The notes under the pieces: model-generated
Seen by the model: the letters and a program-made list of their open reading frames with translations, nothing else
Databases searched by the model: none
What the model was told of the DNA's origin: nothing
Position numbers and translations under genes: made by a program
In this document: positions 18,015 through 26,397 of the stretch, piece after piece
Numbering within the stretch: the first letter of the stretch is position 1
Layout of the letters: each line of letters begins with the position of its first letter
Source of the DNA: Alphaproteobacteria bacterium
GTDB lineage: Bacteria; Pseudomonadota; Alphaproteobacteria; UBA8366
NCBI GenBank assembly: GCA_009377445.1
Contig: WHUA01000004.1
Span: 1 to 64,000, forward strand
Reading direction: 5' to 3'
Length of the DNA stretch: 64,000 bases

Positions 18015-19220
18015 TCACAGCGGCTTCTGGTAAATGAACATCGGCGCGGCGTAGCGCCCGTCCGGCGTCTTCTCGTTCAGGCGGTAGTAGGCGTTGCCGG
18101 GAATGTCGTCGAAGGGGTGCATCTCGATGCCGAGCGACAGGCCCTTGCCGATCATCGCCTCGAGATTCTCGAACTGCACCATGAACTGGAAATAGAGGAA
18201 CACGCCGCCCGGCTTGAGCAGGCCCGGCACGCGCAGCAGGAAGGGGATCATCGGCGGCATCAGCGTATCGAAGTAGATTCCGTCGAGTGGCGGCAGGTCG
18301 TCCAGCGCCTTCTGCCAGACCGAGGGAACGATGCGGACGCCCTTCTTGTCCGCCGCCCAGCGCCGTGCCCGCTCGATCACCTGCGGATGCGCCTCGATTA
18401 TGGTGTGCGTGGCGACGCCCTGCTTCTGGATCGCGGTATCGATGATCGCCATGCCGAAGCCGACGTTTAGCACGTCGCCCCGGTTGTGGCAGACGATCTC
18501 GGCCGCGCGCTCCATGATCGGCCGCTCCCACTCCATCATCACCTCGAAGCCGTCCGGCAGCAGGATCTCGTCCTTGGTGAAGGTCAGGTCGGTGGCGAGG
18601 TAGTCGTCCTCGGTCATGTATTCGTGGTCGGGAAACAGCGCCAACGCCTTGCGGTGCATCGCCAGGGCGTCGGCCAGGTTTCCGGGGTGGCGCATGGTGG
18701 CGCCGAGGTCGAGCAGCGCATCGGGCAGGTCCGAAGGATAGCGCTCCGCCGCCGCGAAGGCCGCCTCCGCTTCGCCGAGCCGTCCCTCCGCCATGAACAG
18801 CTCGCCCAGCGCGTTGTGGCAGCCATAGAGCATCGGCACGGCATCGACCGCGCGGCGGTAGTCGGTCAGCGCCCGGTCCAGCGCGCCGGCCGGGACAAGG
18901 CGCATCCCGGGCTCGAAGCGGGCGATCCGGTGCGCCTCGAGCGCCGCCGCCAGCCTGGCGTGCGCCGCTGCGATATCGGGCTTGGCCGCGATCAGGCGGC
19001 GGAACGCCGCTTCCGCCTCGGCGGTCCGCCGGGCTTCGGCGAGCGCGGCGCCGAGATTGAAGCCAGCCTCGTCATGCGCCGGGACGAGATCGAGCGCGCG
19101 GCGGAAGGCGTTCGCCGCCTCGACGAAGGCCTGCCGCCCGATCAGCGCATTGCCCTTCCGCACCAAGGCCGCCGCGTCGCGCCGCGCCTTGTCCGAAACG
19201 GGCTTGGGAGTGTGCTCCAT
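18015..19220 (-). CDS. TPR-repeat protein fused to an arginine/guanidinoacetate-type methyltransferase
   Basis: The product is about 401 residues. Residues ~10-200 hold several tetratricopeptide units (EAANAFRRALDLVPAHDEAG, EAEAAFAAAERYPSDLPDAL, NLADALAMHRKALALFPDHE). Residues ~215-400 form a Rossmann methyltransferase with DVLNVGFGMAIIDTAIQ as the SAM-binding loop, HTIIEAHPQVIERAR and FDTLMPPMIPFLLRVPGLL, which resemble Rmt2/GAMT-type enzymes. A protein- or small-guanidino-methylating role is inferred. The start is ATG 19220 (MEHTPKP); the frame runs upstream but those residues look non-coding. It diverges from bpt. Confidence 0.8.
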   Translation of the reverse strand: MEHTPKPVSDKARRDAAALVRKGNALIGRQAFVEAANAFRRALDLVPAHDEAGFNLGAALAEARRTAEAEAAFRRLIAAKPDIAAAHARLAAALEAHRIARFEPGMRLVPAGALDRALTDYRRAVDAVPMLYGCHNALGELFMAEGRLGEAEAAFAAAERYPSDLPDALLDLGATMRHPGNLADALAMHRKALALFPDHEYMTEDDYLATDLTFTKDEILLPDGFEVMMEWERPIMERAAEIVCHNRGDVLNVGFGMAIIDTAIQKQGVATHTIIEAHPQVIERARRWAADKKGVRIVPSVWQKALDDLPPLDGIYFDTLMPPMIPFLLRVPGLLKPGGVFLYFQFMVQFENLEAMIGKGLSLGIEMHPFDDIPGNAYYRLNEKTPDGRYAAPMFIYQKPL

Positions 19221-19367
19221 CGGCTCCACATACACCAAGGCGTATCGACGAGCCACCCCCCAGCCTTCACCCACCAGACCGGCCCTCTCCTCACCCGTCG
19301 GTATGCATTGCCTGCGCCCGCGTCCTCCTGCATCATGGAAAGACATGGCTCCGAGACATCACGCCAC

Positions 19368-20090
19368 ATGACGCTGCAACGCCCGCCCCAGCCCGTGCTG
19401 ACCTTCTACCGGTCGGGACCGATGCCGTGCCCGTACCTGCCGGGGCGCGTCGAGCAGCAGCTTTTCACCGAGCTGTCCGGCAGCGGGGTGCAGGAGGTAT
19501 TCGAGCAGCTTTCCGCCGGGGGCTTCCGCCGCAGCCACCACATCGCCTACCGCCCGGCCTGCCGCGGCTGCTCGGCCTGCGTGCCGGTACGGATCGCGGT
19601 GGACGGGTTCGAGATGACCAAGAGCTGGCAGCGCGTCATGCGGGCGAATGCGGATCTCAGTGTGGAATGCACCGGCAAGCGCATCACCGACGAGCAGTAC
19701 CAGCTCTTTCAGCGCTATCTGCGCAGCCGCCACAGCGACGGCGACATGGCGCGGATGAACCGCCGCGACTACGCCACCATGGTCGTCTCCAGCCCGGTGC
19801 AGACCGACCTCGTGGAATTCCGCGACAGCGTGCAGCACCTCGTGGCGGGATGCCTGATGGACCGCCTCGCCGACGGGCTGTCGGCGGTCTACAGCTTCTA
19901 CGAGCCCGGCGTGCCCCGGCGCAGCCTCGGCAGCCATGTTGTGCTGTGGATGGTCGCGGAAGCGCGGCGGCTCGGCCTACCCTACGTCTATCTCGGCTTC
20001 TGGATCGAAGACAGCCCGAAGATGGCCTACAAGGGCCGCTTCCGCCCGCTCGAAGCCTTCAGCGCCGACGGCTGGCGGCGGATACGGTAA
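19368..20090 (+). CDS. bpt: Aspartate/glutamate leucyltransferase (arginyltransferase family)
   Basis: The 240-residue enzyme transfers Leu from tRNA to proteins with N-terminal Asp or Glu, feeding them to ClpS/ClpAP. The conserved Cys cluster YRPACRGCSACVPVRI and the C-terminal LGFWIEDSPKMAYKGRFRPLE signature are present. The length matches Bpt. I use ATG 19368 (MTLQRPPQPV); an in-frame ATG at 19335 would add 11 residues. The gene ends in front of a composite palindromic element. Confidence 0.92.
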   Translation: MTLQRPPQPVLTFYRSGPMPCPYLPGRVEQQLFTELSGSGVQEVFEQLSAGGFRRSHHIAYRPACRGCSACVPVRIAVDGFEMTKSWQRVMRANADLSVECTGKRITDEQYQLFQRYLRSRHSDGDMARMNRRDYATMVVSSPVQTDLVEFRDSVQHLVAGCLMDRLADGLSAVYSFYEPGVPRRSLGSHVVLWMVAEARRLGLPYVYLGFWIEDSPKMAYKGRFRPLEAFSADGWRRIR

Positions 20091-20116
20091 ACTAAGGCAA
20101 TTACAGAAAATCATAG

Positions 20117-20321
20117 CCCTCCCCCTTGCGGGGAAGGGCAATCGCATTTGAAGGGACTTGCACGAATGCCGTGCGTCCTTCGACAGGCTCAGGATGAGGG
20201 AGAATCTTCGTGGCATTGAGAAGAAACCTCATGCTGAGCCTGTCGAAGCACGCACCCCGCTTGTCCCAATCGCCGCAAGTACCCTCAAATGCGATTCCCC
20301 TGCCCCGCAGGGGGAGAGGGA
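20117..20321. repeat. Composite REP-like palindromic element, copy 2
   Basis: Outer arms: CTTGCGGGGAAGGGCAATCG and, inverted, CGATTCCCCTGCCCCGCAGG. Inner pair: CTTCGACAGGCTCAGGATGAG (20178-20198) and CCTCATGCTGAGCCTGTCGAAG (20227-20248). The core is the reverse complement of copy 1 and near-identical to copy 3. It lies between convergent bpt and parC. Confidence 0.85.
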
Positions 20322-20333
20322 AAAAGACAGGCG

Positions 20334-22562
20334 CTACTTGCTGAAGCGCGTGTTCGAGGGGAAGCCGCGCGGCACCTTGCGGCCGGCCTGGGCGCGCTTG
20401 CCGATCCAGTCCTTGAGGTCCGTCTCGACGCGGGTGCGGTCGCCGATGCGCCAGGCGAGGCCTTCCCTGCTGTCGTAGGTGACGGCGTCCGCCAGCCCAC
20501 GCGCGTTGTAGCGCTGCAGCATGACGCCGCGGCCGCGCGTCATCTCGGGCAGCTCGTCCAGCGGGAAGATCAGCATCTTCCGGTTCTCGCCCACGACGGC
20601 GACGGAATCGCCCACCACCGGCGAGCACACGGTCGCCTCGACGTCGCCGCTGACGTTCAGCACCTGCTTGCCGGCGCGGGTCTGCGCCGCCACGTCCTTC
20701 TCCGCCACGATGAAGCCGCGCCCGTCGCTCGACGCGACCAGCAGCTTGCGCTCGGGGTCGTGCACGGTCAGCGCGACCACGCCGTGCTCGTTGCCGAGCT
20801 CGATCATCAGGCTCAGAGGCTCGCCGAAGCCGCGCCCGCCCGGAAGCTTGTCGACGCCGATCGTGTAGAAGCGCCCGTTGGTCGCGAAGATGATGAGCTT
20901 GTCGGTCGTCTGCGCGTGGAAGGCGAAGCGCTGGCGGTCGCCTTCCTTGTACTTGATGTCGGCGATGTCCGGGAGATGCCCCTTGGCGGCGCGGATCCAG
21001 CCCTTGTCGGAGCAGATCACGGTGACAGGCTCGCGCTCGATCATCGCTTCCAACGGAATGACCACGGCGGACGGCGCCTCGCCCAGCTCCGTGCGGCGGC
21101 GGCCGAGCTCCGTGTCCTTGCCGTAGGCCTTGCGGATGTCGCCGATCTCGCCGGCGATGCGCTTCCAGCGCAGATCTTCGTCCTTCAACAGCTTGTTGAG
21201 GTCCTTCCGCTCCTGCGTCAGCTCCGCGTGCTCGTTGCGGATCTCCATCTCCTCCAGCTTGCGCAAATGGCGCAGCCGCATGTTGAGGATGGCTTCCGCC
21301 TGCGCGTCGGTGAGCTTGAACGCCTTGATCAAATCCGCCTTGGGATCGTCCTCCTCGCGGATGATGCGGATCACCTCGTCGAGATTGAGATAGGCGATCA
21401 GCAGCCCGTCGAGAATCTCCAGCCGCTGCTCGATCTTGCCGAGGCGGTGCTTCGTGCGGCGCACCAGCACGTCGTGGCGGTGGTCGAGGAAGGCCCGCAG
21501 CACCTCGCGCAGGTCCATCACCCGCGGCACCAGCCCGCCGTCGAGCACGTTCATGTTCAGCGAGATGCGCGTCTCGAGGTCGGTCTGCCGGAACAGGCTC
21601 TCCATCAGCAGCTCGGGATCGACATTGCGGCTCTTCGGCTCCAGCACCAGCCGCACTTCCGTCGTCGATTCGTCGTGGACGTCCTCGAGCATCGTGAGCT
21701 TGCGGTTATGCATCAGCTCGGCGATCCGCTCGACCAGCTTCGCCTTCTGCACCTGGTAGGGCACGCCGGTGATGACGATCTGATAGCCGCCGCCCTTGAT
21801 CTTCTCGATCTCGTATTTCGCGCGCACCCGGAAGCTGCCACGCCCCGTCTTGTAGGCTTCGATGACGGTCTCGCGGCTCTCGCACAAGACGCCGCCGGTC
21901 GGGAAGTCGGGACCGGGCATGAAGTCGATCAGCTTGGCGATGGTGGCGTTCGGCGCCTTGATGAGGTGCAGCAGCGCGTCGCAGATCTCCGCGACATTGT
22001 GCGGCGGAATGCTGGTCGCCATGCCGACCGCGATGCCGGCCGCGCCGTTGGCGAGCAGGTTCGGGAAGTTCGCCGGGAGCACGATCGGCTCCTCGCCCTC
22101 GCCGTCGTAGGTCGGGCGGAAATCGACCGCGTCCTCGTCGATGCCTTCCAGCAGGCGCTGCGCGGTCTCGGTCAGCCGCGCCTCCGTGTAGCGCATCGCC
22201 GCCGCATTATCGCCGTCCACGTTGCCGAAATTACCCTGCCCGTCGACCAGCGGGTAGCGCACCGCGAAATCCTGCGCCAGGCGCACCATCGCATCGTAGA
22301 TCGCGGCGTCGCCGTGCGGGTGATACTTGCCCATGACGTCGCCGACGATGCGTGCGCATTTCTTGAAGCCGGATGCCGGGTTGAGATGCAGCTCGCGCAT
22401 CGCGTAGAGCAGCCGCCGGTGCACCGGCTTGAGCCCGTCGCGCACGTCCGGCAGCGAGCGCGCCATGATCGTCGACAGCGCGTAGGAGAGATACCGCTCG
22501 CCCAGCGCATCGGCCAGCGGCACGGGCCGGATTTCTCCCGCGGTCTTTTTCGGCTCAACCAT
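20334..22562 (-). CDS. parC: DNA topoisomerase IV subunit A
   Basis: The 742-residue product is the DNA-cutting subunit that decatenates chromosomes with ParE. The catalytic tyrosine is Y125 in [10 protein letters not shown]. The N-terminal winged helix, tower and coiled-coil gate (to ~490) are complete. The C-terminal domain (from ~500) has beta-pinwheel blades with [14 protein letters not shown] repeats but no GyrA box, which separates it from gyrase. The quinolone region reads [12 protein letters not shown]: Ala replaces the usual Ser and Asp replaces Glu. The ATG is followed by [13 protein letters not shown]. Confidence 0.95.
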   Translation of the reverse strand: MVEPKKTAGEIRPVPLADALGERYLSYALSTIMARSLPDVRDGLKPVHRRLLYAMRELHLNPASGFKKCARIVGDVMGKYHPHGDAAIYDAMVRLAQDFAVRYPLVDGQGNFGNVDGDNAAAMRYTEARLTETAQRLLEGIDEDAVDFRPTYDGEGEEPIVLPANFPNLLANGAAGIAVGMATSIPPHNVAEICDALLHLIKAPNATIAKLIDFMPGPDFPTGGVLCESRETVIEAYKTGRGSFRVRAKYEIEKIKGGGYQIVITGVPYQVQKAKLVERIAELMHNRKLTMLEDVHDESTTEVRLVLEPKSRNVDPELLMESLFRQTDLETRISLNMNVLDGGLVPRVMDLREVLRAFLDHRHDVLVRRTKHRLGKIEQRLEILDGLLIAYLNLDEVIRIIREEDDPKADLIKAFKLTDAQAEAILNMRLRHLRKLEEMEIRNEHAELTQERKDLNKLLKDEDLRWKRIAGEIGDIRKAYGKDTELGRRRTELGEAPSAVVIPLEAMIEREPVTVICSDKGWIRAAKGHLPDIADIKYKEGDRQRFAFHAQTTDKLIIFATNGRFYTIGVDKLPGGRGFGEPLSLMIELGNEHGVVALTVHDPERKLLVASSDGRGFIVAEKDVAAQTRAGKQVLNVSGDVEATVCSPVVGDSVAVVGENRKMLIFPLDELPEMTRGRGVMLQRYNARGLADAVTYDSREGLAWRIGDRTRVETDLKDWIGKRAQAGRKVPRGFPSNTRFSK

Positions 22563-22643
22563 GGATCGTTTCGGCGCCCCCGTCTATTGAAAGCGAGATA
22601 TTGATATCATCTGCCCGGCGGGACGCAACAGTTTGTGGCGTAG

Positions 22644-23123
22644 TCAAGCAGCGGCTTCCGGCGCGCCGTGGCCGTCGCCGAGGCAATGGTCGTGCGTGTA
22701 GTCGGCCAGCACCTCGATCACGCGGCAGTCGGCGACCTTGCCGCTGCCGCATTGCTTCACCATCCGCTCCAGCTCGCCCTTGAGCGCCGACAGCCGGGCG
22801 ATGCGCGCCTCGACCGCGGCGAGATGATCGCGGGCGATGCGGTCGACCTCGGCGCAGGAGCGGTCGGGCCTGTCGCCGAGCGCCAGGATGTCGCGGATGC
22901 GGTCGAGCGGAAAGCCCAGCTCGCGCCCATGGCGGATGAATCCCAGCCGCGCGATATGCGCAGGGCCGTAGCGCCGCTGGTTGCCGGCGCTGCGGATCGG
23001 CGGCGGCATCAGGCCGACCTGCTCGTAGTAGCGGATGGTCGGGACCTTGCAGCCGGTTTCGCGCGCCAGCACGCCGATCGAGAGCGGGCCATCGTCGCCA
23101 TTAAACCTTTGTTTCACAAGCAT
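22644..23123 (-). CDS. MerR-family metal-responsive regulator
   Basis: The product is about 159 residues. The N-terminal helix-turn-helix-wing reads LSIGVLARETGCKVPTIRYYEQVGLMPPP. A dimerisation coiled coil follows (~90-125). Metal-sensor cysteines are in DRSCAEVDRI and in CGSGKVADCRVIE, like CadR/ZntR-type proteins, with a His/Cys-rich tail (THDHCLGDGHG). It diverges from a CDF transporter gene, which it presumably activates. The frame runs back to 23180 through a REP-like repeat, so I place the start at ATG 23123; ATG 23132 is the alternative. Confidence 0.85.
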   Translation of the reverse strand: MLVKQRFNGDDGPLSIGVLARETGCKVPTIRYYEQVGLMPPPIRSAGNQRRYGPAHIARLGFIRHGRELGFPLDRIRDILALGDRPDRSCAEVDRIARDHLAAVEARIARLSALKGELERMVKQCGSGKVADCRVIEVLADYTHDHCLGDGHGAPEAAA

Positions 23124-23126
23124 CTC

Positions 23127-23203
23127 CCTCATGCTGAGCCTGTCGAAGCATGAGCTGCCCCACTGTCGGAGCGTACTCATCCTTCGACAATCTCAGGATG
23201 AGG
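23127..23203. repeat. Double REP-like palindrome next to the merR start
   Basis: Two hairpins of the same family as the composite element: CTCATGCT...AGCATGAG (23128-23154) and CTCATCCT...AGGATGAG (23177-23202). They occupy much of the merR/CDF divergent gap and touch the regulator's start codon. Confidence 0.75.
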
Positions 23204-23232
23204 AGGTAGAGCCGGCTCATGCGATTTTTCCC

Positions 23233-23263
23233 TTGAACCTCTAGCCGCTATAGATATTAGGCT
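23233..23263 (+). promoter_or_regulatory. Candidate MerR-type promoter of the CDF gene
   Basis: TTGAAC (23233-23238) and TAGGCT (23258-23263) are separated by 19 bases, the over-long spacing typical of MerR-activated promoters. An imperfect dyad CTCTAG-CCG-CTATAG (23239-23253) lies in the spacer. Confidence 0.5.
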
Positions 23264-23290
23264 GCATCCTGACGAAACAAGGGGACTCCA

Positions 23291-23923
23291 ATGGCCGGAC
23301 ACTGCCATCACGACCACGGCGAGACCTTCGAGGGCCAGTCGCCCGCCTACCGCCGGGCGCTCTGGGCCGTCGTCGCGATCAACGCGGCCATGTTCGCGAC
23401 CGAGCTTGCCGCCGGCGCCTTCGCGCAGTCGATGGCGCTGCAGGCGGACGCGCTGGATTTCCTCGCCGACACGCTCACTTACGGCATCAGCCTCTACGCG
23501 ATCGGGCGATCGGCGCGGCTCCGCGCCGGCGTGGCGCTCGCCAAGGGCGTGTCGTTGGCCGCGATGGGCATCGGCATTCTCGGCCTCACCCTCTACCGCA
23601 CGCTGGTGCTGGGCATGCCCGATGCCGCCGTGATGACCGGGGTCGGCGCGCTGGCGCTGGCCGCGAACCTGGCGAGCGTGCTGCTGCTGCTCCGCTACCG
23701 CAACGGCGACGCCAACGTGCGCTCGGTCTGGCTGTGCAGCCGGAACGATGCGATCGGCAACGTCGCGGTGATCGCCGCCGCCGGCGCGGTGGCCTGGACC
23801 GGCACGGCCTGGCCCGATCTGGTCGTCGCCGCCGCGATGGCGTCGCTGTTCCTGCACTCCGCGACGCTGATCATCCGGCAGGCGCTCAGGGAACGGCGGG
23901 CTCCCCTGCATCGGCCCGCCTGA
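23291..23923 (+). CDS. Short CDF-type cation transporter
   Basis: The 210-residue product starts with a metal-binding-like GHCHHDHGE, then about six membrane helices from ~20 to ~200. The CDF signature in helix 2 is ALQADALDFLADTLTYG. In helix 5, where zinc transporters have HxxxD, this protein has CSRND, that is Cys in place of His. There is no cytoplasmic C-terminal domain. It probably exports a divalent metal under control of the divergent MerR-type regulator; zinc, cadmium and others cannot be told apart. It overlaps recO convergently by 38 bases. Confidence 0.82.
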   Translation: MAGHCHHDHGETFEGQSPAYRRALWAVVAINAAMFATELAAGAFAQSMALQADALDFLADTLTYGISLYAIGRSARLRAGVALAKGVSLAAMGIGILGLTLYRTLVLGMPDAAVMTGVGALALAANLASVLLLLRYRNGDANVRSVWLCSRNDAIGNVAVIAAAGAVAWTGTAWPDLVVAAAMASLFLHSATLIIRQALRERRAPLHRPA

Positions 23924-24626
23924 TCCGCTCGACCAGCCGGCCGCGCGGGTCGGGCAGCCGCCGCTGGTGCGGCGCGAACAGGTGGCGGTCGAGAAAAAAT
24001 CCCGTCAGCGCCAGCCCGGCCGCGATGTCTCCCGGCCCAACCGGCGCGCCGCCGATCAGGAAGCCCGGCAGTTGCAGCAGCTTCTCGCGATAGGGCTCGC
24101 CGGCCGAGATCGACACCGCGCGCCCGCTGCGCGGCGAGACGTAGGCCAGCGCGTCGTTGCTGCCGGTCGCGGCGCAGGCAGACAGGTCGAGCCCGAAGCC
24201 GAGCTCCCCCAGCAGCGCCAGCTCCCATTCGACATAGGCGGCCTGCCAGCCGGGCTCGTCCATGGCGTCAAGAAGCCGCGCCAATCCGTTGAAGACGCTT
24301 TCGCCGGGCTCGCGCTCGGGCAGCGTCTGGTCGGCGATGGTGCAGGCCGAGGACAGGGCCGCGATGCGCGCCGGATCGTCGAGCCATGCCGCGCTCGGGT
24401 TGCGCAGCAGCTCGACGGTGAAGCCGCCGAGATGCTCCTCCAGCCGCGCCCGCCAGGCGACCGTCACCAGGTTTCCGGGCTGCAGGATGCCGCGCTGCCG
24501 GCGCGACGCCCCGCCCCGCACCAGCCCGGCATGACGGCCGTGCCCCTCGGTCAGCAGCGACAGTATCGCGGACGACTCGCCATGCCGGCGGGCCGAAAGC
24601 ACGATGCCCTGGTCGCTCCATTCCAT
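23886..24626 (-). CDS. recO: DNA repair protein RecO
   Basis: The 246-residue product acts in RecFOR-type recombination, loading RecA on gapped DNA. The N-terminal OB fold begins MEWSDQGIVLSARRHGESSAILSLLTEGHGRHAGLVRGG. A helical domain follows, with the family's GLDLSACAATGSNDALAYVSPRSGRAVS segment that in other species carries a zinc site; here only a single Cys of the usual set is evident. The start at 24626 is the first Met that yields the OB fold. It is the last gene of the leftward lepB-rnc-era-recO set. Confidence 0.88.
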   Translation of the reverse strand: MEWSDQGIVLSARRHGESSAILSLLTEGHGRHAGLVRGGASRRQRGILQPGNLVTVAWRARLEEHLGGFTVELLRNPSAAWLDDPARIAALSSACTIADQTLPEREPGESVFNGLARLLDAMDEPGWQAAYVEWELALLGELGFGLDLSACAATGSNDALAYVSPRSGRAVSISAGEPYREKLLQLPGFLIGGAPVGPGDIAAGLALTGFFLDRHLFAPHQRRLPDPRGRLVERIRRADAGEPAVP

Positions 24627-24634
24627 GATCGATC

Positions 24635-24723
24635 CACCCACCCAACCCTCCCCCGCAAGGGGGGAGGGCCAAGTTGAAGAAAGTCCTCCCCCCCTTGCGG
24701 GGGAGGATTTAGGTGGGGGGTGG
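24635..24723. repeat. CT/AG-rich inverted repeat between era and recO
   Basis: CCACCCAACCCTCCCCCGCAAGG with its reverse partner CCTTGCGGGGGAGGATTTAGG forms a large interrupted inverted repeat, each half itself a hairpin (CCTCCCCCGCAAGGGGGGAGG type). The same family fills 56536-56899. Its place inside an operon may make a processing or attenuation structure. Confidence 0.7.
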
Positions 24724-24751
24724 CCTTGGCGCGGAAACCAAAACCTGTCCG

Positions 24752-25660
24752 TCACGCGTCGTAGTCCAGCCCCCACATTGCGTAGTGCTCGCGCTGCTCG
24801 GACCATTTCTCGCGCACCTTCACGTGCAGGAAGAGATGGACCTTGCAGCCCAGCAAGGCGGCCACGTCCTCGCGGGCGGCGGCGCCGATGCGCTTGATCA
24901 TCTGGCCGCCCTTGCCCAGCACGATCGCGCGCTGGCTCTCGCGCTCGACGAAGATCGTCTGGGTGACCTTGACGCTGCCGTCGCGAAACTGCTCCCAGGC
25001 GTCGGTCACGACCGTCAGCGCGTAGGGCAGCTCCTGATGGGTTTCGAGATAGAGCTTCTCGCGCGTCACCTCGGCCGCGAGCAGGCGTTGCGGCAGGTCG
25101 GAGATCTGGTCCTCCGGGAAATGCCAGACGCCGGGCGGCGCCATGCGGGCGAAATAGGCGAGCAGGTCGCCGACGCCGTCGCCGTTCAGCGCGGAGACCA
25201 TGAAGGTCTCCTGGAACTTGCCCGCGGCGTTCAGCGCGGCGCTGAGCGCCAGCAGCGACTCCCGCTTCACCCGGTCGATCTTGTTGAGCACGAGGACGGC
25301 GCCGCGTTCCAGCGTCGCCAGCTCGGCGGCGATCCGCCGCGTGTCCTCGTCGAAGCCGCGTGCGCAATCCACCAGCAGGCACATCAGGTCGGCGTCCGCC
25401 GCGCCCTTCCAGGCCGCCGCCACCATCGCCCGGTCGAGGCGCTTGCGCGGCGCGAAGATGCCGGGGGTGTCGACGAACACGATCTGGCTCTGCCCTTGGA
25501 TGGCGATGCCGAGCATGCGCGAGCGGGTGGTCTGCACCTTGGGCGAGACGATGGTGACCTTGGCGCCGACGAAGCGGTTCACCAGGGTGGACTTGCCGAC
25601 ATTGGGCGCGCCCAGGATGGCGACGAAGCCGAAGCGGGTGTCGGGGACGCCGCCGCTCAT
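24752..25660 (-). CDS. era: GTPase Era
   Basis: The 302-residue GTPase binds 16S rRNA during small-subunit assembly. The G motifs are GAPNVGKST (G1), DTPG (G3) and NKID (G4), with VSALNGDG as G5. The C-terminal KH domain includes VTQTIFVERESQRAIVLGKGGQMIKRIGAAAR. The end LHLFLHVKVREKW-like segment and GLDYDA tail are typical. The ATG overlaps the rnc stop as ATGA, so the two are translationally coupled. Confidence 0.96.
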   Translation of the reverse strand: MSGGVPDTRFGFVAILGAPNVGKSTLVNRFVGAKVTIVSPKVQTTRSRMLGIAIQGQSQIVFVDTPGIFAPRKRLDRAMVAAAWKGAADADLMCLLVDCARGFDEDTRRIAAELATLERGAVLVLNKIDRVKRESLLALSAALNAAGKFQETFMVSALNGDGVGDLLAYFARMAPPGVWHFPEDQISDLPQRLLAAEVTREKLYLETHQELPYALTVVTDAWEQFRDGSVKVTQTIFVERESQRAIVLGKGGQMIKRIGAAAREDVAALLGCKVHLFLHVKVREKWSEQREHYAMWGLDYDA

Positions 25661-26397
25661 AGCGGCAACGACTCCAGCGCGCGGCGCGCCGCGGCCTGCT
25701 CGGCCACCCGCTTCGAGGGTCCCTGCCCCTCGGCCGACGGGCCGCCGGCGATTTCCACGCGAACGGTGAAGGCCGGCGCGTGGTCGGGGCCCGAGCGGGC
25801 GACGACGACATAGCCGGGCAGCCCGAGCCCCCGGCCCTGGGCCCATTCCTGCAGCGCGGTCTTGGCGTCCTGCGGCGGCGAATCCGCGGCGACGACGCGC
25901 TGCTGCCAATGCCGCTCGATGAAGCGCCGCGCCGCCTCCAGGCCGCCGTCGCGGTAGATCGCCGCGATGACCGCCTCGCAGACGTCGGCCAGGATCGCCT
26001 CGTTCTCGCGGCCGCCGCCGTCGGCCTCGCCGCGGCTGAGGCGCAGGTGCGCGCCCAGACCGATCTCACGCGATACCGCGGCCAAGGTCTCCTGACGCAC
26101 CAGCGCAGCGAGCCGCCTGGCGAGCGATCCCTCGCGCTCGGCAGGAAAGCTGTTCATCAGCATCTCGGTGACGACGAGGCCGAGGACGCGGTCACCGAGG
26201 AATTCGAGGCGCTCGTAATCCTGCCGGCCCGCCGCTTCGACGCTGCGGTGGGTCAACGCCTCCTCCAGCAGGGACGGATCCGAAAAATGGTGGCCGAGAA
26301 ACGCTTCGGGAAGGCCGGTCACGGCGGTTACGCTCTGCCGGCCGCGCCCTTGCGGCCGCGCAGCGGGCTCAATCGATGCCGCGGAAGATGCGGGCAT
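25657..26397 (-). CDS. rnc: Ribonuclease III
   Basis: The 246-residue enzyme cuts double-stranded RNA in rRNA maturation. The catalytic signature ERLEFLGDRVLG (E62-G73) and the second acidic patch LADVCEAVIAAIYRDGG are intact. A C-terminal double-stranded-RNA-binding domain spans ~175-246 (DAKTALQEWAQGRGL, KRVAEQAAARRALESL). The ATG at 26397 overlaps the lepB stop by 29 bases and gives an Ala/Gly-rich leader of ~25 residues; a GTG at 26322 is a possible shorter start. Confidence 0.95.
   Translation of the reverse strand: MPASSAASIEPAARPQGRGRQSVTAVTGLPEAFLGHHFSDPSLLEEALTHRSVEAAGRQDYERLEFLGDRVLGLVVTEMLMNSFPAEREGSLARRLAALVRQETLAAVSREIGLGAHLRLSRGEADGGGRENEAILADVCEAVIAAIYRDGGLEAARRFIERHWQQRVVAADSPPQDAKTALQEWAQGRGLGLPGYVVVARSGPDHAPAFTVRVEIAGGPSAEGQGPSKRVAEQAAARRALESLPL

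Noticed and set aside
20289..22604. A 771-codon open frame antisense to parC
   Set aside because: Same cause; parC has all its motifs, and the antisense product is low-complexity.
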